Origin: Dyella kyungheensis
Lineage (GTDB): Bacteria > Pseudomonadota > Gammaproteobacteria > Xanthomonadales > Rhodanobacteraceae
Direction of reading: 5' to 3'
Assembly (NCBI RefSeq): GCF_016905005.1
Contig: NZ_JADIKC010000003.1
Coordinates: forward strand, 1 to 64,000
Length of the DNA stretch: 64,000 nt
Made by a program: the position numbers and the translations under genes. Below the pieces are notes generated by a model. The model ran no database searches, was not told the DNA's origin, and saw only the letters and a program-made list of their open reading frames with translations. The first letter of the stretch is position 1, and each line of letters begins with the position of its first letter. Of the stretch, positions 24,987-35,013 are shown piece by piece.

Positions 24987-26212
24987 CCATGGACATTCTT
25001 CCGATTCTTTCGACGCTGCGCCGGCACAAGACCACCGCCTTCCTGGTGATCGCGGAAATCGCGCTCACCTGCGCCATCGTGTGCAACGCGGTCTTCATCA
25101 TCAACCAGCGCATCGAGCGCATCCACATGCAGAGCGGGGTGGACGAGCAACGCCTGCTGCACATCGCGCTGGCCAATATCGGCGTGACCAAGGACGACAA
25201 GGCGCGCCGTGCCGAAGACCTGGCCGCCCTGCAACAGGTGCCGGGCGTGATCTCGGTGGCTTCGGTCAACCAGGTACCGTTCGGCAACTCTTCGTCCAAC
25301 GGCAGCATCAAGCTCGATCCGAAGCAGCGCCTGGCCACGCTCAACGCCACCGACTACTTCGGCGAGAACGTGACGCAGACGCTGGGTACGCAGTTGATCG
25401 CCGGACGCGAGCTGCACGCCGACGACTACATGGACATGGACCAGGTCGTCAATGCGGCCGCTGCCAAGGACGCCAAGGGCATTCCGCATGTCACGGTGAT
25501 CACGCAGAAGATGGCCGAGCGCCTGTGGCCCGGACAGCCGGCGCTGGGCAAGCAGATCTACATGTCCGACTACGCGTTCACCGTGGTGGGGGTGGTGAAG
25601 GAGTTGATCCGGCCGTCCATCTGGGACGACTCCGCAGCGAGCTACACGATGGTGCTGCCTGTCCGGGTGGCGAACAACGAATACATCCTGCGGGTGGACG
25701 ATCCGAAGAATCGCGAACGGGTGCTCAAGGCGGCGGTGGCCAAGCTGAAGGAGATCAATCCGCATCGCGTCGTGCTCAAGCAGCATCTGCTGTCGAACAT
25801 GCGCGAGGACTTCTTCCAGAACGATCGCGCGATGACCGGCCTGCTGGTGGGCGTCTGCGTGGCGCTGCTCGTGGTCACCGCGCTGGGCATCGTCGGGCTG
25901 GGCAGTTTCTGGGTGGCGCAACGCCGTCGGCAGATCGGCGTTCGGCGTGCACTGGGGGCCACGCGCAGCAACATCCTGCGCTACTTCCAGACCGAGAACT
26001 TCCTGCTCGCCACCATCGGCATCGGCGTGGGCATGGTGCTGGCCTACGGCATCAACCTGCTGCTGATGGTGCACTACGAGTTGCCACGGCTGCCGGCTAT
26101 CTATTTCCCCGTGGGCGCCTTGCTGCTCTGGACGATAGGACAGCTGGCCGTGCTGGGGCCGGCGATGCGTGCAGCAGCCGTGCCGCCGGTGGTCGCCACG
26201 CGTTCGGTCTGA
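24983..26212 (+). CDS. FtsX/MacB-like permease, type B, pair 3
   Basis: This 409-residue type B permease starts MTMDILPILSTLRRHKTTAF. ATG 24983 overlaps the A3 stop; ATG 24989 is an alternative. It has LAALQQVPGVISVASVNQVPF, AQRRRQIGVRRALGA, and a tail AMRAAAVPPVVATRSV. Layout is one plus three membrane helices around a periplasmic domain. The 4-bp overlap with A3 supports a 1:1 heterodimer. Confidence 0.9.
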   Translation: MTMDILPILSTLRRHKTTAFLVIAEIALTCAIVCNAVFIINQRIERIHMQSGVDEQRLLHIALANIGVTKDDKARRAEDLAALQQVPGVISVASVNQVPFGNSSSNGSIKLDPKQRLATLNATDYFGENVTQTLGTQLIAGRELHADDYMDMDQVVNAAAAKDAKGIPHVTVITQKMAERLWPGQPALGKQIYMSDYAFTVVGVVKELIRPSIWDDSAASYTMVLPVRVANNEYILRVDDPKNRERVLKAAVAKLKEINPHRVVLKQHLLSNMREDFFQNDRAMTGLLVGVCVALLVVTALGIVGLGSFWVAQRRRQIGVRRALGATRSNILRYFQTENFLLATIGIGVGMVLAYGINLLLMVHYELPRLPAIYFPVGALLLWTIGQLAVLGPAMRAAAVPPVVATRSV

Positions 26213-26231
26213 GCCAAGGAGGGAGAAGGGA

Positions 26232-27554
26232 ATGTTCGGTTACTACCTCGATCTGGCGCTGCACAGTCTCGGCCGCAACAAGATACTCACCGCATTGATG
26301 GTGTTGGCCATTGCGGTGGGTATCGGCGCCAGCATGACGACGCTCACGGTGGTGCATCTGCTCTCCGGCGATCCCTTGCCGGGGCGCAGCCAGGCGATCT
26401 TCTATCCGCAAGTGGACGCGGATCCGAAGAACAAGGACAGCAGCGAACCGCTCGACATGCTGGACTACCGGTCAGCGCTTGACCTGTGGAGCGCCAAGCG
26501 CGCCGATCGCCAGGTGATGCTGGTGCAGAGCACGGTGCGGCTGAATACGGACGATGCCGGCAAGCCCGCCGTGATGATGCCGATGCTGTCGGCCACGGCG
26601 GATTTCTTCAGCATGTTCAATGTGCCGTTCCGTTATGGCGGGCCCTGGAGCGAGCAGGATGATGCGGCGCGCGCGCGCGTGGTCGTGATCACCGACGATC
26701 TCAACCAGAAGCTGTTCGCCGGCGAGAACAGCGTGGGGCGCGTCTTGCGCCTGCGCAGCAGCGATGTGCGTATCGTGGGCGTGCTCAAGCCATGGCGACC
26801 TTCGCCACAGTTCTACGCAATCCGGGGCGGCCGCTTTGCCGCGGGCGATACCAGCGACTTCTATGCCAAGCCGGAAGACGTGATCACGCCGTTCTTCACC
26901 GGGCTGGATGTCAACGATGGCAATTTCCAGCAGTTCACCTGCTGGCAGATGCCCGCGCATCCGGGACATTTGCAGGATTCTCCCTGTGTTTGGGTCGCGC
27001 TATGGGTGCAGATCAACGATGCCACCCACGTTGCCGCTTATCGACGCTTCGTGGCTGACTACGCGGCGCAGCAGCAGGCAATCGGTCGCTTTACGCATTC
27101 GGGCAACACGCGTATGCGCAGCCTGATGGGTTGGCTGGATTTCAATGGCGTGTTGCCCAGCAATGTGCGACTGCAGGCTTGGCTGGCGGTGGCTTTTCTG
27201 GCCATCTGCCTGGTCAACATGGTGGGTTTGTTGCTGGCGAAATTCCTGCGCCGCAGCGGCGAAATTGGTTTGCGACGCGCTCTGGGCGCCAGTCGCGCCG
27301 CGGTATTCGCGCAGTACATGGTGGAGTCGGGCCTGATTGGCCTGATCGGCGGGGTCTGTGGCTGGTTGCTGACCATGGCGGGACTGTGGTTTATCCGGCA
27401 GCAACCGGTGGCCTATGCGGATCTGGCACGCCTGGACGTGCCGATGTTCCTGCTTACCTTCGTCGCCGCGATCGGCGCCAGCCTGCTGGCTGGCGCGCTT
27501 CCGGCAGTGCGTGCCTGCCGCGTGGTGCCGGCATGGCAACTGAAGTCCTTGTGA
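26232..27554 (+). CDS. FtsX/MacB-like permease, type A, pair 4
   Basis: This 440-residue type A permease begins MFGYYLDLALHSLGRNKILT, with SGDPLPGRSQAIFYPQ after helix 1, periplasmic cysteines in QFTCWQ and SPCVW, and RRSGEIGLRRALGA. The tail is RACRVVPAWQLKSL. ATG 26232 has AAGGAGGGAGAAGGG upstream. It lies 19 bp after B3 and 8 bp before B4. It is closest to A3 by motif. Confidence 0.9.
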   Translation: MFGYYLDLALHSLGRNKILTALMVLAIAVGIGASMTTLTVVHLLSGDPLPGRSQAIFYPQVDADPKNKDSSEPLDMLDYRSALDLWSAKRADRQVMLVQSTVRLNTDDAGKPAVMMPMLSATADFFSMFNVPFRYGGPWSEQDDAARARVVVITDDLNQKLFAGENSVGRVLRLRSSDVRIVGVLKPWRPSPQFYAIRGGRFAAGDTSDFYAKPEDVITPFFTGLDVNDGNFQQFTCWQMPAHPGHLQDSPCVWVALWVQINDATHVAAYRRFVADYAAQQQAIGRFTHSGNTRMRSLMGWLDFNGVLPSNVRLQAWLAVAFLAICLVNMVGLLLAKFLRRSGEIGLRRALGASRAAVFAQYMVESGLIGLIGGVCGWLLTMAGLWFIRQQPVAYADLARLDVPMFLLTFVAAIGASLLAGALPAVRACRVVPAWQLKSL

Positions 27555-27562
27555 GGCCCGCC

Positions 27563-28774
27563 ATGACGCAATTCGCCCCCATCTTTTCCGCTTTGCGCCG
27601 TCATCGCCTTGCCACGGCACTTATCGCGCTGGAAATCGCGCTCGCCTGCGCGGTGTTGTGCAACGCCTGCTTTCTTATCGTGGAGCAGCTGCGGGCGCTG
27701 CATATCGACAGCGGCGTGGCCGAATCCTCGCTGGCGGTGATCAACCTCGGTTGCGACGGATGCAAGGGCGCCGACCTCAACGCCAGGGTGACCACTGCGT
27801 TGCGCGCGGTGCCTGGCGTGCAGTCGGTGGCGGTGGTCAATGCCGTGCCGTTCGCGCAACCCACGGGCTATGCCGGCATCAACCTCGACCACGAACATTT
27901 CATCGCCGTGCCGCACTTCTATGCGGGCGGTCCTGGCGCCGTGGAAACGCTGGGGCTGCAACTGGTGGCGGGACGTGCATTCCAGCCGGAGGACTTCCAG
28001 ACGGCCGAACTGTGGCTGCCACAGAACCCCTCCGTATGGATCACCCGCGCGTTCGCCGAGCGGTTGTGGCCGGGACAGGATCCGCTGGGCAAGGAGTTCT
28101 TTTCGGACCAGCACCACTTTCGCGTGATCGGTGTGATGGCGCACCTGACGCCTCCCGATCCAGGCGGTGGTCATGGCGACAGTGCGGGCGAGTGGTCCGT
28201 GTTCGTGCCGGTGAATCCAGGCGCATCGCTCAATGGTGTTTATGCATTGCGCGCGAATCCCGGCGATCTTCCTCGCGTGCTGCGCGAAGCCCGCGACGCT
28301 GCACAGAAGGCGGCCCCGGAAGCGGTGCTCGACCTGCAGCAGAGCCGTACCGTGCCTGAGCTTCGCTCGGACTTCTTCCGCCAGACGCGCATCATGGTCG
28401 GCACGCTGGCCGGCGTCATCGTGGCGTTGCTGCTGGTGACGGCGCTGGGGATCGTTGGGCTGGCCAGCTTCTGGGTGCAGCAACGGCGCAAACAGATCGG
28501 AATACGCCGCGCCATCGGCGCCACGCGCGGCGACATCCTGCATTACTTTCAGGCCGAGAATTTCCTTATCGTGACGGTGGGCATCGCCATCGGCATGGTG
28601 CTGACCTTCGCACTCAATCTGGTGCTGATGAAATTTTACGAAGTGCCGCGCCTGCCGGTGTATTACCTGCCAGTGGGTGCGCTGGTGCTGTGGGGCCTGG
28701 GGCAGCTAGCCGTGTTGGCGCCGGCCCTGCGCGCGTCGCAAGTACCGCCGATGGTGGCGACGCGATCGGTGTGA
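27563..28774 (+). CDS. FtsX/MacB-like permease, type B, pair 4
   Basis: This 403-residue type B permease, the shortest of the five, begins MTQFAPIFSALRRHRLATAL. It has TALRAVPGVQSVAVVNAVPF, QQRRKQIGIRRAIGA, and a tail ALRASQVPPMVATRSV. Unlike its siblings it carries a CDGC cluster (NLGCDGCKGAD) early in the periplasmic domain. I place the start at ATG 27563, 8 bp after A4. Confidence 0.9.
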   Translation: MTQFAPIFSALRRHRLATALIALEIALACAVLCNACFLIVEQLRALHIDSGVAESSLAVINLGCDGCKGADLNARVTTALRAVPGVQSVAVVNAVPFAQPTGYAGINLDHEHFIAVPHFYAGGPGAVETLGLQLVAGRAFQPEDFQTAELWLPQNPSVWITRAFAERLWPGQDPLGKEFFSDQHHFRVIGVMAHLTPPDPGGGHGDSAGEWSVFVPVNPGASLNGVYALRANPGDLPRVLREARDAAQKAAPEAVLDLQQSRTVPELRSDFFRQTRIMVGTLAGVIVALLLVTALGIVGLASFWVQQRRKQIGIRRAIGATRGDILHYFQAENFLIVTVGIAIGMVLTFALNLVLMKFYEVPRLPVYYLPVGALVLWGLGQLAVLAPALRASQVPPMVATRSV

Positions 28775-28885
28775 TTTCTTGCGGGGAATGGCATGGCCGG
28801 CGCTGCGCCGGTTAATGTCACAGGGGAGCAGCGTGCCACGAACGCTGCGGCAAGATGGTGACTCAAACAACAGGGCAGGGAACGC

Positions 28886-30220
28886 ATGCGTTACAACCTG
28901 ATGTTGGCGTGGCACGGACTCAAGCGATTTCCACGCAGCACCATACTCGCCGTGCTCACGGTGGCCATGGGACTGGCCGCCACCATGACGACATTGGCCT
29001 TGCTGCACCAGCTTACGGCCGATCCGTTGCCAGGGCGCAGTGGTCACCTGTATCTGGCGTGGGTGGATACGGTGCGTGCCAAGTCGGGGCAAAGTACATC
29101 GCTCAACGGTGTGGCGATCAACGCGAACCACCGGATCAAACTGGACGATGCGAAGGGGCTCTTGCACGACCACCGGGCCCACTGGCAGGCCCCCATGGCC
29201 AGCACCTCGGTGGAGATGACTGGTAGTGGTCCCAATCCGCGCAGCAAACACGACTACGTCATGGCCACCACCAGCGAGGTGATACCGCTGTTTGGCATTG
29301 CGCTGCGTAGCGGGCGCGGTTGGACGCCCGGTGAGGACGAGCAGCGCGCACGCGTTGTCGTGATCGACAGCGAGCTTGCGCAATCGATTTACGGGACAGT
29401 CGACGTTCTAGGTCGTGAACTGAAGATCGGCAAGGGTGTGTTTCGCATTATCGGTGTAAGCGCAGTGTTCGCACCTCAGCCGCATTTCTACGATCTGTCG
29501 GCATTCGCATTCAGTGGCACACGGCGGGATCGCGCTTTCGTTCCCTTATCCGCCTTGCTTGATGCCGGTGGCGAACTGTCCGGTAACGATGGCTGCGACG
29601 AAGACGCGCCTGCGAAAAAGACCACGCTCTTTGGCACCGATGTCGCGCATTGCGCCACGCTTAGCTATTGGGTGGATCTCCCTTCGAAAGCACAGGTCGA
29701 CGAATTTCGCTCTTATCTCCAGCACTACGTGGAAGAGCAGAAATCGCTGGCAGGTTTTGGCAAGCCCGCGCGCTCTGACCTCATAGGTGTGGGGGCATGG
29801 TTGAGCAGGCAGAACGTGGTGCCGGACAACGCGCGCTTGAACGCGTGGCTGGCGGGCTCGTTCCTGCTCCTGTGCATGGCCAACGTGGCGGGCCTGCTCG
29901 CGGCGCGTTTCCTGCGTCGTGGCGCGGAAATCGGCATTCGTCGTGCACTGGGTGCGCCTCGGGGTGCGATCTTCCAGCAGCACGTTTTCGAGGCTGCATT
30001 GATCTGCCTGGTCGGTGGCTTGCTGGCGCTGCCGCTGACTTTGTTCGGGCTGTGGACGTTGCGTCTGCAGGACAGCGGCTTCACTGATCTGGCCCGCCTG
30101 GATCCGGCGATGTTCGGCGCACTGTTCCTGCTTGCGCTGGGCGTAGGTGTGCTTACGGGCTGGTTGCCTGCCTGGCGGGCATCGCGCGTTGAGCCTGGCC
30201 TGCAGGTCAAGAGCGCATAA
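28886..30220 (+). CDS. FtsX/MacB-like permease, type A, pair 5 (divergent)
   Basis: At 444 residues this is the longest and most divergent type A protein: MRYNLMLAWHGLKRFPRST at the start, TADPLPGRSGHLYLAW after helix 1, cysteines in NDGCDED and VAHCAT with a longer insert between, RRGAEIGIRRALGA, and a tail WRASRVEPGLQVKSA. It lies 111 bp after B4, the largest gap in the permease array. That gap holds a small CCGGCG/CGCCGG stem. By eye its coding sequence looks less GC-biased than pairs 1-4. Confidence 0.88.
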   Translation: MRYNLMLAWHGLKRFPRSTILAVLTVAMGLAATMTTLALLHQLTADPLPGRSGHLYLAWVDTVRAKSGQSTSLNGVAINANHRIKLDDAKGLLHDHRAHWQAPMASTSVEMTGSGPNPRSKHDYVMATTSEVIPLFGIALRSGRGWTPGEDEQRARVVVIDSELAQSIYGTVDVLGRELKIGKGVFRIIGVSAVFAPQPHFYDLSAFAFSGTRRDRAFVPLSALLDAGGELSGNDGCDEDAPAKKTTLFGTDVAHCATLSYWVDLPSKAQVDEFRSYLQHYVEEQKSLAGFGKPARSDLIGVGAWLSRQNVVPDNARLNAWLAGSFLLLCMANVAGLLAARFLRRGAEIGIRRALGAPRGAIFQQHVFEAALICLVGGLLALPLTLFGLWTLRLQDSGFTDLARLDPAMFGALFLLALGVGVLTGWLPAWRASRVEPGLQVKSA

Positions 30221-30230
30221 GGGGAGCGCG

Positions 30231-31481
30231 ATGTCACTTCGGATCATGCTCAAGATTTTGCAGCGCCATGCGTTGATGCCTGCGCTGGTCTTGCTTCAGG
30301 TGGCGTTGGCATGCGCCATTCTGTGCAATGTCCTGTTCCTCGTCTGGCAACGCGTGCAGCCGATGGTCGCACCCAGCGGCCTTGCCGAGGACGAACTGGT
30401 GCTGGTGGATCAGATCGCCTCACACGTACGGCCGTGGACCGCTGCCGAGGCACGCGAAGGACAACTTGCACTGAGCCATCTTCCAGGCGTGCGTTCGGCA
30501 TCAAGTGCGCTGGGCCTGCCCATGATTGGCCAGGTGACCGTCGATTACGCGCTCAAATCGCCTGCAGGCGTGTCGGTAGGCGTGAATGGTTATTTCGGCG
30601 ATGGCCTGGTCAAGACATTGGGTCTTGAGTTGGTCGAGGGTCGCGATTTCCTGCCAGGCGAGTACGGTGACATTGGTGTGAGCCAAAGCTCCAGCGGCGT
30701 GCCCACTGCGAAGTCGGCCCAGTCGATCATCATTACGCAGTCGCTCGAGCGGCAGTTGTTCAAAGGTGAGTCTGCGGTGGGCAAGCTGTTGGCTGTCCCC
30801 GATGACCCCAGCGACCCGGGTTACCGGGTGGTGGGTGTCGTGCGCCATCTGTTGCGCAACCAGGTGGATCTTGCGACGGATGGGCGCGCCGACGACACCA
30901 TACTGGCTGCCCTGCGCGTCGGCGATACGGCCATCCTGAGTTACGCCGTGCGGATCGATCCGGTCATGCGCGAGGTGGCCTTGCGCGGTATCCACGACAC
31001 CATCAAGCGCGAGTTTGGTCCCCTGATGGGCGGGGAGTCCTTTTTGCGCATCGGCACCTATGCCGAGCGCCGCAACGAAGCATTGAAGAGCGCCCGCGCC
31101 GCCCTGTGGCTCTTGGCCGGCGTCACCATCGCCGTGATCGTCGTCACCGCCATCGGCATCATGGGCCTCACCGGCTTCTGGGTGCAGCGCCGCACGCGCC
31201 AGATCGGCATCCAGCGGGCGCTGGGCGCGCGACGTTCGCAGGTGCTGCGTTACTTCCTGCTGGAAAACCTGTTGATCGCGGGTTTCGGCGTGTTGCTCGG
31301 CATGGCGCTCGCGTTCGTGGCCAATGGTTTGCTGATGCACTTCTACGAGCTGCCGCGCCTGCCGTGGAATTACCTGCCCATCGGCGGGGCCATCGTGCTG
31401 GTGCTGGGGCAGCTGGCTGTACTGGGACCGGCCATGCGGGCTGCCGACGTGCCGCCCGTGGTGGCCACGCGGGCGATTTAG
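30231..31481 (+). CDS. FtsX/MacB-like permease, type B, pair 5 (divergent)
   Basis: This 416-residue type B permease begins MSLRIMLKILQRHALMPALV behind AAGGGGAGCG (ATG 30231). It has ALSHLPGVRSASSALGLPMI, QRRTRQIGIQRALGA, and a tail AMRAADVPPVVATRAI. The periplasmic domain has inserts not seen in B1-B4 (VSQSSSGVPTAKSAQS). It is the last permease of the array, 86 bp before the metallopeptidase gene. Confidence 0.88.
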   Translation: MSLRIMLKILQRHALMPALVLLQVALACAILCNVLFLVWQRVQPMVAPSGLAEDELVLVDQIASHVRPWTAAEAREGQLALSHLPGVRSASSALGLPMIGQVTVDYALKSPAGVSVGVNGYFGDGLVKTLGLELVEGRDFLPGEYGDIGVSQSSSGVPTAKSAQSIIITQSLERQLFKGESAVGKLLAVPDDPSDPGYRVVGVVRHLLRNQVDLATDGRADDTILAALRVGDTAILSYAVRIDPVMREVALRGIHDTIKREFGPLMGGESFLRIGTYAERRNEALKSARAALWLLAGVTIAVIVVTAIGIMGLTGFWVQRRTRQIGIQRALGARRSQVLRYFLLENLLIAGFGVLLGMALAFVANGLLMHFYELPRLPWNYLPIGGAIVLVLGQLAVLGPAMRAADVPPVVATRAI

Positions 31482-31567
31482 CTGAACGGGAAGCGTGCAG
31501 TTCGGCACGGGCGGCCCGGCGTGCAGTGTGCAAAATTGGGGGTTATCTCAACCCGAGGGGTGTACCC

Positions 31568-33373
31568 ATGAAGATTGGACCACGAATGCTCCTGGTCGGC
31601 CTGGCGCTGTCTGCCGCCTGTGCCGCCTCGACGCAGGCCGCCACGGCGGATGTTGCCACGCGCGAGAAGGCGCTGAACGACCTGCTGGCGGAGCAGTGGC
31701 AGCACACCCTGGAGAACTCGCCGGAGTTCGCCACCATTCTGGGCGACCTGCGCTACAACAACCGCTGGTCGGATGTTTCGCTGGCCCACCTGAACGCCGA
31801 AGTCGCCAAGAACCAGGAGTTCCTCAAGCGCTTCCAGGCCATCGACACCACCGGCTTTTCCGACGACGACAAGCTCAATCAGCAGCTGATGGTTCGCCAG
31901 CTGCAGGACGCGCTGAAGTCGCATCAGCTGAAGCTCGATGAGATGCCGCTGGATCAGATGAGCGGCGCGCATCTGCAGCTGGCCGGCTTCATCAGCTCCA
32001 TTCCGTTCGACAACACCAAGGAATACGACGACTACCTGGCCCGCCTGAAGGCCGTGCCGACGCTGTTCGACCAGGTCACGGGCGTGGCGCAGCAGGGCCT
32101 GAAGGACGGCATGATGCCGCCCAAGTACCTGCTGGAGAAGGTGGTCACGCAGATCGACAGCATCGGCAAGGCGGCCGGCATGGACAGCGTGTTCGCCGAA
32201 CCGCTGAAGCATTTCCCCAAGTCGGTGTCCGCGGCCGACCAGAAGCGCCTGCATGACGCCATCCTCGCGGCGATCGACCAGCAGGTGCGCCCGGCGTACC
32301 AGAAGCTCGGCGCGTTCGTGAAGAACGATTACGCCCCGCATGGCCGCAGCGAGCCGGGCGTGTGGCAGCTGCCCAATGGTGCGGCGATCTACGCGTTCCA
32401 GGTGGAGCAGATGACCACCACCAAGGAAAGCCCGCAGCGCATCCACGAGATCGGCCTGTCCGAAGTGAAGCGCATCGAAGGCGAGATGACCGAGATCGCC
32501 AAGCAGCAGGGCTTCAAGGACCTGGCCAGCTTCCGCGAATCGCTCAAGACCAACCCGAAGGTGCACGCCGCTTCGCGTGAGGACATCCTCAACCGTTACC
32601 GCAATTACCTGGCCGGCATGCAGCCGGAGCTGCCCAAGCTGTTCGGCCTGCTGCCCAAGACCAAGGTGGAAGTGGTGCCGGTGGAAGCGTTCCGCGAGAA
32701 GGAAGCTGCCGCAGCCGAGTATCACCAGGGCACGCCGGATGGTTCGCGTCCGGGCCAGATCTTCGTCAACACCGGCGATTACCAGAACCGCAGCGTGCTG
32801 AGCATCGAGTCCACGGCCTATCACGAAGGCATCCCGGGCCATCACATGCAGATCTCGATCGCACAGACCCTGCCCAAGCTGCCGCCGTTCCGCCAGCAGG
32901 CGGGCTACACGGCTTACATCGAAGGCTGGGCGCTGTATGCGGAGCAGTTGGGCAAGGAAGTGGGCTTCTACAAGGATCCGCTCTCCTACTACGGCCATCT
33001 CTCCGATGAGCTGCTGCGCGCCGACCGCCTCGTGCTGGACACCGGCGTGCACTACAAGCACTGGTCGCGCCAGCAGATGATCGACTTCTTCCACGCCCAT
33101 TCCAGCGAGGACGAGCCGGATGTGCAGGCCGAAACCGACCGCTACATCACCTGGGGCGGCCAGGCGCTGGCGTACAAGATGGGTCAGTTGAAGATCCTCG
33201 AGCTGCGTGCGCGTGCCAAGCAGCAGCTGGGCGACCAGTTCGACATCCGCGCCTTCCACGACGAAATCCTGGGCGGCGGCGCACTGCCGCTGGACGTGCT
33301 CGAAGCACGCACCGACGCCTGGATCGCCGCGGTGAAGGCAGGCAAGGCACCGGCGCATCCCGTGGCCGGTTGA
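31568..33373 (+). CDS. Secreted DUF885-family metallopeptidase
   Basis: This 601-residue protein has a signal peptide (hydrophobic region about 8-18, cut after TQA). The zinc site HEGIPGHH lies at residues 419-426, with a downstream YIEGWALYAEQLG segment that supplies a glutamate ligand; both are diagnostic of DUF885. Family members are thought to be oligopeptidases or carboxypeptidases. It follows the permease array on the same strand after 86 bp with GAGG before ATG 31568. A GC-rich hairpin at 33381-33408 follows the stop. Its position between transporter and regulators suggests it processes periplasmic peptides handled by the exporter (inference). Confidence 0.9.
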   Translation: MKIGPRMLLVGLALSAACAASTQAATADVATREKALNDLLAEQWQHTLENSPEFATILGDLRYNNRWSDVSLAHLNAEVAKNQEFLKRFQAIDTTGFSDDDKLNQQLMVRQLQDALKSHQLKLDEMPLDQMSGAHLQLAGFISSIPFDNTKEYDDYLARLKAVPTLFDQVTGVAQQGLKDGMMPPKYLLEKVVTQIDSIGKAAGMDSVFAEPLKHFPKSVSAADQKRLHDAILAAIDQQVRPAYQKLGAFVKNDYAPHGRSEPGVWQLPNGAAIYAFQVEQMTTTKESPQRIHEIGLSEVKRIEGEMTEIAKQQGFKDLASFRESLKTNPKVHAASREDILNRYRNYLAGMQPELPKLFGLLPKTKVEVVPVEAFREKEAAAAEYHQGTPDGSRPGQIFVNTGDYQNRSVLSIESTAYHEGIPGHHMQISIAQTLPKLPPFRQQAGYTAYIEGWALYAEQLGKEVGFYKDPLSYYGHLSDELLRADRLVLDTGVHYKHWSRQQMIDFFHAHSSEDEPDVQAETDRYITWGGQALAYKMGQLKILELRARAKQQLGDQFDIRAFHDEILGGGALPLDVLEARTDAWIAAVKAGKAPAHPVAG

Positions 33374-33380
33374 TCCCGTT

Positions 33381-33408
33381 GCGCGCGCCGTCCCCGGGCG
33401 GCGCGCGC
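33381..33408 (+). terminator. GC-rich hairpin after the metallopeptidase gene
   Basis: GCGCGCGCCG (33381-33390) and CGGCGCGCGC (33399-33408) form a 10-bp stem 8 bp after the stop codon. No T tract follows, so it may be a weak terminator or a 3' stabilising structure at the end of the export operon. Confidence 0.5.
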
Positions 33409-33468
33409 ATCCTGGATCGGTGTCGGACGGGTGGCTGAACGATGAATCGCCACGAATCGTCCGATTGA

Positions 33469-33483
33469 TGGCAACCTTTTGGC
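33469..33483 (+). promoter_or_regulatory. Possible sigma-54 promoter of the regulator gene
   Basis: TGGCAACCTTTTGGC keeps the invariant GG (33470-33471) and GC (33482-33483) at the correct 12-bp spacing and matches TGGCA at -24, but has TGGC instead of TTGC at -12. A start near 33494 would suit ATG 33521. TGTCGGACG at 33421 resembles a shortened version of the upstream palindromes. Autoregulation is possible; the match is weaker than the one at 16335. Confidence 0.4.
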
Positions 33484-33520
33484 GTGGAGATGCATCCACG
33501 TCTACATGTGCAAGCGACGA

Positions 33521-34858
<1,338 letters not shown>

Positions 34859-34871
34859 GGGTAGAAGACCC

Positions 34872-34936
34872 CTGTGGGAGCGCACTTGTGCGCGACATAG
34901 GCCTCGCGAAAAGCCGTCGCGCACAAGTGCGCCCCA
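34872..34936. repeat. Palindromic repeat family A, copy 5 (short centre)
   Basis: CTGTGGGAGCGCACTTGTGC and the inverse arm GCGCACAAGTGCGCCCCA enclose a centre of only about 16 bp without the ACGGAGCG signature. The outer right end is mutated (CGCCCCA for CGCTCCCACAG). It lies between the regulator and the small secreted protein. Confidence 0.75.
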
Positions 34937-35013
34937 AAGACAGCCAAACCGCGGCACGATTGCCCACGCCCCCAAGCCCGAGCATGATATCGACCGTGCC
35001 GAAGGAGTCCGCC

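Noticed and set aside
28791-28806. TGGCATGGCCGGCGCT before permease pair 5 as a sigma-54 promoter
   Set aside because: GG and GC have the right spacing, but TT of the -12 box is GC and the site is part of a GC-rich hairpin; chance match is likely.
33506-33520. Earlier in-frame starts for the sigma-54 regulator (TTG 33479, ATG 33506)
   Set aside because: The receiver domain begins exactly at MRTVLIIDDN (33521), and the upstream codons add a short unconserved tail without a better ribosome site. Not fully excluded.
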